This document shows positions 7,047 to 14,537 of a stretch of 64,000 bases of DNA, piece after piece. A program made the position numbers and the translations under genes. A model generated the notes under the pieces. That model had not been told where the DNA came from, did no database searches, and saw only the letters and a program-made list of their open reading frames with translations. Position 1 is the stretch's first letter. The number at the start of each line of letters is the position of its first letter. The DNA comes from Polyangium sp. 6x1 (GTDB taxonomy: Bacteria; Myxococcota_A; Polyangia; Polyangiales; Polyangiaceae), in contig NZ_JARZHH010000030.1 of assembly GCF_029946515.1 (NCBI RefSeq), forward strand, positions 62,001 through 126,000. Direction: 5' to 3'.

Positions 7047-7598
7047 ATGAAAGCCAAGTCGAAGACCCCTGTGAAAAACCTGCCGCCTTCGTGGATCGCC
7101 GAGCGTGAATACACGCGACTCGACGTACCGGGCCGGGTTGTCGTTCGCATTGGGTGCCCGGAACCCGACCCCATCAAAAGCGCCCATGGCGAAGTTTGGA
7201 GATGCCCACTTCAAATCGAGGGGCTTGATCTGACCCAGATCGAAGACCTTCGTCTTGATAAGGATGCTCCGCTTTTCGGATACGGCGTCGACTCGATGGA
7301 TGCGCTGAGAAACGCGTTCCGTAGCATCCACGTGCTCCTCAAGAGGCACGGCACCCCCCTTCGCTGGGAAAGGACCCAGGAGGAGACGTTTGGTTTCCCC
7401 GTACAAGTGCCCACGGGCTACGGGGTCGAATTTGATCGCCGGATGGAAGAGGTGATCAACGCGATCGACGCGGCGATCTTGGAGCGCATGCGGCCCTTTT
7501 ACGAGCAAATGGAACGTTACGAGGCTCGCCGCAAGGCGCGGGCGAAGCGGCGAACGAAAAAGACGCAGACCGGCGGATCGGGAGCTGACGATGTCTGA
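7047..7598 (+). CDS. DUF6968-like protein, putative SitI-type immunity
   Basis: The 183-residue protein has a beta-rich core, WIAEREYTRLDVPGRVVVRI then GCPEPDP, WRCPLQIEG and YGVDSMDALRNAFRSIHVLL, that resembles DUF6968. A coiled, basic tail (EARRKARAKRRTKK) follows. AGGAG at 7030-7034 lies inside the end of the lipoprotein gene, whose stop is at 7041, so the two are translationally linked; ATGs at 7035 and 7047 are both possible. The position directly after a putative toxin implies immunity. It is cytoplasmic. Confidence 0.68.
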   Translation: MKAKSKTPVKNLPPSWIAEREYTRLDVPGRVVVRIGCPEPDPIKSAHGEVWRCPLQIEGLDLTQIEDLRLDKDAPLFGYGVDSMDALRNAFRSIHVLLKRHGTPLRWERTQEETFGFPVQVPTGYGVEFDRRMEEVINAIDAAILERMRPFYEQMERYEARRKARAKRRTKKTQTGGSGADDV

Positions 7599-7722
7599 AA
7601 AGACCACCTCGAAAACCGACCAAACGCGCTGGATGGCCGAGCGCCGCCTCGAGCGACGTGATGCCGTCGGCGGCATCGTCGTGGCCCGCCGCAAGGCGCG
7701 GGCAAAGCCGCAACCGAAATGA
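7591..7722 (+). pseudogene. Internally deleted second DUF6968 copy
   Basis: This 43-codon frame overlaps the end of the preceding gene (ATG inside GATGTCTGA). Its residues RWMAERRLERRDAVGGIVV match the start of the upstream protein (SWIAEREYTRLDVPGRVVV). They then jump directly to ARRKARAKPQPK, which matches that protein's tail. The junction carries the 17-nt CGCCGCAAGGCGCGGGC found at 7527-7543 and again at 7687-7703. A tandem duplicate seems to have lost its middle 120 or so codons, leaving an in-frame mini-gene that is probably non-functional. Confidence 0.72.
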
Positions 7723-7822
7723 CCCACGACAGCGCGCTTGCGTGAGCGGCTGTGCCCAGCCACCCGGGCGGGAGCTGCCAGACGGGGGTAAGGCAGAAGA
7801 GCCGCCCGGGGCACGTGGAAGG

Positions 7823-8110
7823 CTACGAGTCTCCCTCTACCTGAAGGTTGTTGTCGACGAAGGTGAACACGTTGGGTTCGCGTTTGTCGAACTTGACACA
7901 GAGAAAGCCGTCATCGTTTCGGTCGGTACTTCGGATGGTGTCCTCGAATTGCGGCTGCGCGAAGTTGACGAGCTTCTGGACCCTCCACGTTTCCCATCCC
8001 GGGGCGCAGCCTCCTTCGGGTTGGGCCGCCATCGACGGCGGCGTCCCGAGCACGACCCAACCGAGGGCTGCGCCGAGCGCGAGGAGGTGAGACCGGAACT
8101 TGGCTCGCAT
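7823..8110 (-). CDS. Small secreted protein with DxNxDG motif
   Basis: The 95-residue product has a clear Sec signal peptide ending near PPSMAAQ. The mature part is about 65 residues, with two Cys and the loop DRNDDGFLC, an EF-hand/Excalibur-like calcium loop, followed by FTFVDNN. The start at 8110 follows GGAAGG; a longer start at 8155 lacks one. Similar short secreted proteins occur in many actinobacteria and myxobacteria without assigned function. No neighbour suggests a role. Confidence 0.72.
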   Translation of the reverse strand: MRAKFRSHLLALGAALGWVVLGTPPSMAAQPEGGCAPGWETWRVQKLVNFAQPQFEDTIRSTDRNDDGFLCVKFDKREPNVFTFVDNNLQVEGDS

Positions 8111-8396
8111 ATCGTTTCCCTTCCCTGTCGGCAGCACGATGCCCAAGGAAGCCAACGCCCGCGCAACGCGCGAATGCGCGGAGCCCTGGCACCGCTGACC
8201 GATGCGCGCAGTCTAGCCCTGGAGCGCACGGCCACGCCGTACGACCTTTGCCTCAAATCCACGCGGGAGGTCCATCGAATCGAGGATCGTGGCACGCGCG
8301 TGGAAGCTCGTCGTGTCGCCTTCCTACGCGTTCTTGGTTTCCCTCATGGTCCCCCTGGACGAAACGACCGTCGAGGACGCGAGGCGGGGAAACCGT

Positions 8397-9431
8397 TCAG
8401 ACCGGCGGCTCCTCGTTGGTCTCCCGCGCCGCGCGGTTCCCGAGCTCCAGCAGGACCGACCCTGGCAACGTCGAATTGATCTCCCGACCCCGCCACCGCT
8501 CCTCGCTATGGCCCGGCGGCGGCAACATGCGCGCGATCGCCGTGGAGATCACCCCGAAGAGCCGCGGCATCAGGCCATGCAGCACCGGCAAGATCCGCCC
8601 CACGAGCCCGAGGTGCACCTCGCGTTGCCCTTCCTGCGCCGCGCGCACGATGCGCGCCGCCGCGACGTGCGCGTCGATCGACAAGAGCGGCAGCGACGAC
8701 AGCACGCTGAACCAGGCGAACTCCTGCCGCTGCCGCCCGAGAAACTCCGCATTGTAGAACGAGCCCGTCCGCATCGGCCCGGGCACCACCGTCGTCACCT
8801 TCGTCCCGCGCGCGCGGAGCTCGGCGGCGATCGCCTCCGAAAAACCCACCATCGCGAATTTCGACGCCGTGTACCCGAGCATGTGCGGCAGCGGCACGCG
8901 GCCGCCGACCGACGTCACGTTCACGATCCGCGCGTCTGGTCCGAGGTGCGGCAACGCCGCGAACGTCATGTGCACCGCGCTCCAGAAATTCGAGCGCATC
9001 GCCTCGTCGAGCTTCGCCACGTCGAGCATGTCGAGCGGGGCCACCTGGATCACGCCCGCGTTGTTCACGAGCACGTCAATCTGCCCGAACCGCGACACCA
9101 CGCTCTCCACGAACGCCGCCGCGTCCGCGGCATTGCCGAGGTCGCGCGCCTCGCCGAGCACGTCCGCGCCGTGCCGGCTGAGCAAAAGACGCGTCGCGCG
9201 GTCCACCGCCTCCGCGTCGCGCCCGCAAATGGCGACGCGCGCCCCTTTTCGGACGAGCTCCTCCGCCATGAGCAGCCCGAGCCCGCGCGAGCCGCCGGTC
9301 ACGACCGCGACCTTTCCCTGAAGGCTGATGGCGCGCGCCCGACGAGCGAGCCAGCCCAACGTCAACCCCAGCACCGAAAGCCCGGCCAGCGCGGAAACCC
9401 GCGACATGCGCCCGTGTAGAAATCGCGCCAC
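8397..9431 (-). CDS. SDR family NAD(P)-dependent oxidoreductase
   Basis: The 344-residue protein has an N-terminal hydrophobic anchor (about 12-28) followed by a classical short-chain dehydrogenase. It shows the cofactor loop TGGSRGLG (45-52), NNAG (123-126), a Ser in NVTSVGG and the catalytic YTASK (Tyr187, Lys191). GRD near residue 71 suggests NADP(H) preference. Membrane-anchored SDRs of this length often act on lipids or sterols; the substrate is unknown. The GTG start follows GGGAGGGA. The C-terminal extension after residue 260 is family-specific. Confidence 0.93.
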   Translation of the reverse strand: MARFLHGRMSRVSALAGLSVLGLTLGWLARRARAISLQGKVAVVTGGSRGLGLLMAEELVRKGARVAICGRDAEAVDRATRLLLSRHGADVLGEARDLGNAADAAAFVESVVSRFGQIDVLVNNAGVIQVAPLDMLDVAKLDEAMRSNFWSAVHMTFAALPHLGPDARIVNVTSVGGRVPLPHMLGYTASKFAMVGFSEAIAAELRARGTKVTTVVPGPMRTGSFYNAEFLGRQRQEFAWFSVLSSLPLLSIDAHVAAARIVRAAQEGQREVHLGLVGRILPVLHGLMPRLFGVISTAIARMLPPPGHSEERWRGREINSTLPGSVLLELGNRAARETNEEPPV

Positions 9432-9508
9432 GGCTCCCTCCCTGGCTATCGAGGGGCAAACCGCGTACCACGACGAACGGGCGGCCGGGCCCGTCCTTCA
9501 ATGCAATG

Positions 9509-11035
9509 TCATAGCTGAAAAAACTGCCGAATCTTCGCGAGCAGGGCCGAGCTCTTCGCGTCGGCCTCGGCCCGCGAGCTCCGGGTCGCGCGCGCGGAGA
9601 GGTTCTCTTCCAGGGCGATCTGGCGATCGACGAGGGCGCGCGTGATCTGCTCGACGAGGCGCGGATCCCCGGCGAGCACCTCCTGGAAGGCGGCTTTGCT
9701 CACCTCGACGAGCTCGCAGTCCGTCGTCGCTTTCACCGTCGCGACGCGCTTTTCGCCCGTCATGAGCGACATTTCCCCGAAGAACTGCCCGGGGCCGAGC
9801 CGCGCCACCTCGGCGACGCTCCCGCCCTCGCCGCGGCCCACGATCACCGCGAGCTCGCCTTTTTGCACGATGAAGAGCTCGCTGCCCGTCTCGCCTTGCC
9901 GGATGACGGCCTCGCCGGGCATGAAATGGCACGAGCGCGAGAGCCCCGCGAGCCGCGACAGCGAAGCCTCGGGCAGCGGCGCGAGGAAATCGACCGCCTC
10001 GAGCGCCGCCTTCCGCCGCGCCGTGTCCTGCTTCGACTCCTCCGCGCGTGACTCCGGCGTCACCGCGTGCGTGTGCACCGTGCGCATCGGGTACGGAATG
10101 GAGATCTCGGCGCGCTTGAACGCGTACCAGATCCGGTGCCGCACCGTGGAGTCGATCCGGTCGCGCAGCGCGAAATCCTCGATGAAGTAGTTCACCACGT
10201 ACTCGATGCCGCTATCGGCGAAGCCACGCGTCTGCGCCGCGGGCGGCGGCTGCGCGAGGATGCCCGGCACGCCTTGCACCGCTTCGAGCAAAGCCTGCTC
10301 GACGCGCCGCGGAGAAATCTCGTAGGGCGCCGTCACCGTCACCGTGCGCCGCGCGATGTGCGTCGGCTTCGTGAAATTGCGGATCGACGTCTTCGCGAGC
10401 ACGCCGTTCGGAATGATGAGCTCGACCTGCTCCAGCGTGAGCACGGTCGTCGCGCGCCAGTTGATCTCGACCACGCGGCCGATGAGCTTCGGATCGCTGT
10501 CGATGCCGATCCAGTCGCCGACCTCGAACGGCGTCTGTGCCTGAATCGCGAGCCCGGCGAAGAGGTTGCCGAGTGTCTCCTGGAGCGACAAACCGATCAC
10601 GGCCGTGAGCAGCGCCGACGTCGTCAGGAGCGAGCCGGGCTCGACGCCCACGTCCCGCAGCACGATCGCCAGCGCCCCGAGGTACACGAGCCCCTGGACG
10701 ATGTCGCGGATGATCCGCGGCAGCGGCTTCGACAGGCGCGCGCTGATGACCACGTCGACGACGAGCACGAAGAGCGCGCGGGCCAGCGAGAAGAGCAGGA
10801 AGAACAGGCCGAGGACCTCGAGCCCGCGGTCGATCTTCCCCTCCGGCAGAGGCAGCCGGGCGAGCACCGTGAGGGTATGCAGCCCGAGCAGGACGAGCGG
10901 CGGGCGCAGCGTGGCTCTTCGCTCGGCGCGCGGCAGAGCGAGCGCGCAGAGCAGGAGCACCGCCGCGCCGATGCCAATGCCGATCGCGCCCGCGCCGAGG
11001 GTATGGAGGACGTGCTGAGGCAGTTCGAAGCTCAA
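9509..11035 (-). CDS. MscS-like channel with C-terminal cNMP domain
   Basis: The 508-residue protein has about four membrane helices in its N-terminal 150 residues. An MscS pore-type helix and beta domain follow (ALLTAVIGLSLQETLGNLFA; VGDWIGIDSDPKLIGRVVEI; LIPNGVLAKTSIRNFT). From about residue 355 there is a cyclic-nucleotide-binding domain: FMPGEAVIRQGETGSELFIV, GPGQFFGEMSLMTGEKRVAT. MscS channels release osmolytes under membrane tension; the added domain implies gating or modulation by cAMP/cGMP, as in bacterial cyclic-nucleotide-gated MscS relatives. It sits in the inner membrane. The TTG start lacks a strong ribosome site. Confidence 0.93.
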   Translation of the reverse strand: MSFELPQHVLHTLGAGAIGIGIGAAVLLLCALALPRAERRATLRPPLVLLGLHTLTVLARLPLPEGKIDRGLEVLGLFFLLFSLARALFVLVVDVVISARLSKPLPRIIRDIVQGLVYLGALAIVLRDVGVEPGSLLTTSALLTAVIGLSLQETLGNLFAGLAIQAQTPFEVGDWIGIDSDPKLIGRVVEINWRATTVLTLEQVELIIPNGVLAKTSIRNFTKPTHIARRTVTVTAPYEISPRRVEQALLEAVQGVPGILAQPPPAAQTRGFADSGIEYVVNYFIEDFALRDRIDSTVRHRIWYAFKRAEISIPYPMRTVHTHAVTPESRAEESKQDTARRKAALEAVDFLAPLPEASLSRLAGLSRSCHFMPGEAVIRQGETGSELFIVQKGELAVIVGRGEGGSVAEVARLGPGQFFGEMSLMTGEKRVATVKATTDCELVEVSKAAFQEVLAGDPRLVEQITRALVDRQIALEENLSARATRSSRAEADAKSSALLAKIRQFFQL

Positions 11036-11060
11036 AGGAAAACCCGGTCTGGCGGCGCCC

Positions 11061-11573
11061 TCAGGGGCAGCCCTGGCCCGCGCCGTCGCAATCGTTGTAA
11101 CAGGCCTGGCAGACGAGGCAGACCGCGGTCTCGTTGTAGAGATCGATGCCGTCGGGGAACGCCTGCAGGCACTTGTCGAAGCAGAGCTGGTCCTGGCAGT
11201 TCGGGAGGCAACTCAAGAGGCCCTGGCAGGACGGGGTCGTGGTGCACTTGAGCCAGAGCCCTTCACACGGCCCGTTCGTCGCGCAATCGATACAACCCCC
11301 GCAATCGCCCTGGCTGTCGCAGATCATGGGGCCGGTCGTGACGCTGCTGCTCACGGTGTTCGGGCCGGGACTCGGGCCGGGGCCGACGCTCGACACCATG
11401 GGGCCGGGCCCGACGCTCGACGTAATGGATGCCGGGCCGTCGGACGAGGACTGGCTCGTCCCCCCGGCGCCGCCCGTCCCCTCGCCCGGCGTGTCGACGA
11501 CGACCTTCGCGCCACACCCCGCGGCGAACGCAAACCCGAGCGCGACCATCGAAACAGCGGCGGCTTCCTTCAT
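11061..11573 (-). CDS. Cys-rich secreted lipoprotein
   Basis: The 170-residue protein has a lipoprotein signal (VALGFAFAAGC). A low-complexity spacer repeats VGPGPMVSS/VGPGPSPGP. A C-terminal Cys-rich domain (about 100-170) follows, with about fifteen Cys in CxxC and CxxxC spacings (CGGCIDC, CLVCQACYNDC). The pattern resembles small disulfide-rich domains common in myxobacterial surface proteins. An ATG at 11585 is an alternative start. The role is unknown. The long frame that continues upstream is antisense to the next genes and is not part of it. Confidence 0.75.
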   Translation of the reverse strand: MKEAAAVSMVALGFAFAAGCGAKVVVDTPGEGTGGAGGTSQSSSDGPASITSSVGPGPMVSSVGPGPSPGPNTVSSSVTTGPMICDSQGDCGGCIDCATNGPCEGLWLKCTTTPSCQGLLSCLPNCQDQLCFDKCLQAFPDGIDLYNETAVCLVCQACYNDCDGAGQGCP

Positions 11574-11649
11574 CGCGCGCAGCATACATCGGCTCGGCCG
11601 ACCACCGGCAGGATCTTTCACTTCCCATGGCCGCCGGTTCGAGGCATGA

Positions 11650-12168
11650 ATGAACGCGATGGGCGAGGCCCTCTCCCGCGTCCTGGACCCTGCCGCGCTC
11701 GACGCCTGCGACAAGCCGCGCGGGCGGCTCGTGATCGAGGTTCCGGCCGACTGGGCCGGCGCCGTGATCGAGGTCGTGATCCCCACGCGCGTCGCCTGCG
11801 CCCGCTGCGACGGCGGCGGATGCGAAGGGTGCGGCCTTCGCGGAGGCCACCGCGTCCCCGGCGACCCGACGGGGCGCCTCGTGCGCACGCGCCTGCCGAG
11901 CGCGCTCGAGGGCGGCGTCGTGCTGCGGATCCTGCGGCCGTTCGGCGACGACGGCGCGGGGATCGCGCAGCTCCACCTCGAAGTGCGGGCGGGCACCGCC
12001 GCGAGCGCGGGCGTCACGTGGTGCGCGTCCGCCGTGCCCGAAGAGCCGCGCATCGAGCGAGCCGAGCCTCGCGCCGTCGCGCCGCCCCTCGGCGCCCGGA
12101 AGGCCGCGACGTACGCGACGATCGCCGTCGCCCTCGCCGCGCTCGTCGCGTTCGTCCTCGGGCGCTGA
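11650..12168 (+). CDS. DnaJ-C-like zinc-finger protein with C-terminal anchor
   Basis: The 172-residue protein has a beta domain (RGRLVIEVPADWAGAVIEV) interrupted by a shortened Cys cluster (CARCDGGGCEGCG), then LEGGVVLRILRPFGDDG. This resembles the substrate-binding C-terminal region and zinc finger of DnaJ. There is no J domain. It ends with a single membrane helix (about 150-170, YATIAVALAALVAFVLG), so it is likely tail-anchored. It may be a co-chaperone-like adaptor; function is unproven. The next gene starts 32 nt downstream. Confidence 0.65.
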   Translation: MNAMGEALSRVLDPAALDACDKPRGRLVIEVPADWAGAVIEVVIPTRVACARCDGGGCEGCGLRGGHRVPGDPTGRLVRTRLPSALEGGVVLRILRPFGDDGAGIAQLHLEVRAGTAASAGVTWCASAVPEEPRIERAEPRAVAPPLGARKAATYATIAVALAALVAFVLGR

Positions 12169-12200
12169 CATCCGCGCGGCTCCGCGTGTACGATGCCGCC

Positions 12201-14537
12201 ATGTCGCTCCGCTTCGGCCTTCGCGCGCGCGCGTATGCCTCGTGGTCTTCGCTCGTCCTCGCGGCGGGGCTCGTCGCCGCTTGCGACAAACCTGCGTCGG
12301 GCCCCACGCCCCCGGCCGGTTCGGCCTCCGCGGCCGCGTCCGCCTCCGCGCCCCTGCGCCTCGCCAAGCCCCCGGAGCCGCGGCCGGGCGAATACGACGA
12401 GGCGCGCCGCGTCCTCGCGCGCATCCAGGGCAACCTCGAACGCGTGGCCGCCGGAAAAGAACCCGTGAAATTGCCCGCCGGCGTGCAGGCGCACCCGCTC
12501 GAAGCGCTCGTCGGGGCGTACAAGGCCGTGCTCGACGGCGATCCGAGCGCCGCGGACAAACTCGCCGCGGTGGCCACGGAAGCCCAATCGAAGCTCGACG
12601 TGCTCGTGGGCAACAAGCCCGAGGTCAAACCCAAGGACGGCGACACGGTCGATTATGCGCGCCGCGTCGGGGCGATCGCCGCGGCGAAAGCCGAGGGGCC
12701 CGAGGGGACGATGATCCGGCTCGTCGCCACGATGCGGCTCGTCGACGCCGCGCTCGTCCTCGCAATCGACGAGGCGTACCGAAACGAGACGTACAACCTC
12801 TTCAAGCGCTCGGAGGGGTTCATCATGCGGGAGACCGACCAATTCCGCGACGGCGACTGGCTACGCCTGCCCTGCCGCACGATCCTCGGGCGGCGCGCCC
12901 TCGTCGAGGCGGCCGCGAAGCGCCTCGAAAAAGCCGCGGGCCCGGTCCTCGGCTGCCCCACGCCCAAAGACCGGATGCTCGATTTCGACCTGATGGAGCG
13001 TTTTGCCAAGGACCCGGCCGCGACCGTGGCGGACGTGCTCCCGAAGAAGCCCGAGCCGCCGAAAGAACGGCCCGCCCCCGCCGAGCCGGAAGTGCCCGCC
13101 GAGCCCTGGGATCGCGACGCGGCGATCTGGTTCATGGGGGACAAACCCGACGCCGCGGAGAAGCCGCTCGAAGCGGCGTCGAAGAAGGACGTCGTGGGCA
13201 AGCTCGATTACGCGCTCTTCTTGCACGCGTTCCGACCGCAATCGGCGGCGCGGGACGCGAAGATCAAGAAACTCCTCGGCGACGTCGAGAAGGCGAGCCG
13301 CGCCGCGGCGAAAAAACACGAGGACGAGTTCCTCCTTTCGGATAGCTCCATCGACCTCCGCGCCTACGACGGCACGGACGAGAGCTTGCTCGGGATCCTC
13401 CGCGTCGCCTCCTCGAGCGAGGGCGCGACGACGACGTCGTCGTTTTATGGCATCCCCTGCGCCGTGCTCCTCGCGCGCCCGAAGCTCCTCGAATCTACGA
13501 CGCCGCTTTTCGGGGGCAACCGCGACAATTTCCTCCCGCGCTCGGGTTGTAGCTGGGGCCGCGGCTTCGTGCGCGGCTTCCCCGACCGGGAGCTCAACGC
13601 GTACACGTCGGCGACCGAAGACGCGGACGGCCATTTCTACCTCAATTACGGCGGCACGGGCCGCTTCGGCCTGGCCGCCGCGCTCAAGCTGCAAGAGCAG
13701 ACGCTGCTGATCGACCCGAAGAAGTTCCTCGACAGACCCGCGCCGGCGATGGCGCCGTACGAGACCTGGTCGTACATGACGCCCGAGAGCCGTGTCATGT
13801 TCGAGAACCTCTCCCGCCTCGCCGAGGACCTGGAGAAGAAGCTCGTCGTTCATTACCAGACCCGTGGTCTCGACGAGAAGCAGGCGAAGCACGTCGCGCA
13901 CGTGGGCCTCTTCGAGGTCGTCTGGGGCGCCGCGTGTGGCGACGCGCCTCCGCCCCGCTCCTTGCGCAAGCTCGTCACGGACGGCGCGCCGGCCGCGGAG
14001 ATTCGTGCGTTCATCGAGAAGGGCGAGCACAAGGACGCGGCGCGCCTCGCGCCCTTCAACAAATGCGCGGCCCATACGGGCAAGGATCCGCTCATGCACA
14101 TGGCCGTGCTCGATCCCGCGGCGCTGCCGATCCTCTGGGAGATCTCGGTCGAGCCCCAAGAGGAGAGCGAGCTCGATCTCGCGCTCGATCCGAACGAGCC
14201 GAACGAATTCGGAAAAACCCCGCTCATGGCGGCCGCGCAGCAAAACCGCGTCGAGTCGGCGCGCCTCCTGCTCGAGCGCGGCGCCGCCGTGGATCGGACG
14301 ACGTTCAAGACAAGGGATTTCAAGCTCGGGAGCGACGCGCGCACGGCGCTCATGTACGCCGCCGCGCGCGGGTCGCTGCCGATGATCCGGCTCTTGCTCG
14401 ACGCAGGCGCCGACAAGTACGCGGCCGATACGAAGGGACGCACGGCGCTCCATTACCTGCTCGGCCACGGGCCGGTGCCGACGAACCCGGTCCTATCGCC
14501 GACCGAGCTCGCAGAGGCGGCGAAGCTCCTCTCCTGA
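12201..14537 (+). CDS. Lipoprotein with C-terminal ankyrin repeats
   Basis: The 778-residue protein has a lipobox (LVAAC, Cys at about 27) and a Pro/Ala linker. A large uncharacterised helical region follows, then about three ankyrin repeats at residues 665-770 (GKTPLMAAAQQNRVESARLL; RTALMYAAARGSLPMIRLLL; GRTALHYLLGHG). Ankyrin repeats bind proteins. Lipidation places it in the envelope, unusual for ankyrins but seen in myxobacteria. The ATG at 12201 gives a proper signal peptide. Its last 45 nt overlap the 3' end of the convergent helicase gene. Confidence 0.82.
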   Translation: MSLRFGLRARAYASWSSLVLAAGLVAACDKPASGPTPPAGSASAAASASAPLRLAKPPEPRPGEYDEARRVLARIQGNLERVAAGKEPVKLPAGVQAHPLEALVGAYKAVLDGDPSAADKLAAVATEAQSKLDVLVGNKPEVKPKDGDTVDYARRVGAIAAAKAEGPEGTMIRLVATMRLVDAALVLAIDEAYRNETYNLFKRSEGFIMRETDQFRDGDWLRLPCRTILGRRALVEAAAKRLEKAAGPVLGCPTPKDRMLDFDLMERFAKDPAATVADVLPKKPEPPKERPAPAEPEVPAEPWDRDAAIWFMGDKPDAAEKPLEAASKKDVVGKLDYALFLHAFRPQSAARDAKIKKLLGDVEKASRAAAKKHEDEFLLSDSSIDLRAYDGTDESLLGILRVASSSEGATTTSSFYGIPCAVLLARPKLLESTTPLFGGNRDNFLPRSGCSWGRGFVRGFPDRELNAYTSATEDADGHFYLNYGGTGRFGLAAALKLQEQTLLIDPKKFLDRPAPAMAPYETWSYMTPESRVMFENLSRLAEDLEKKLVVHYQTRGLDEKQAKHVAHVGLFEVVWGAACGDAPPPRSLRKLVTDGAPAAEIRAFIEKGEHKDAARLAPFNKCAAHTGKDPLMHMAVLDPAALPILWEISVEPQEESELDLALDPNEPNEFGKTPLMAAAQQNRVESARLLLERGAAVDRTTFKTRDFKLGSDARTALMYAAARGSLPMIRLLLDAGADKYAADTKGRTALHYLLGHGPVPTNPVLSPTELAEAAKLLS

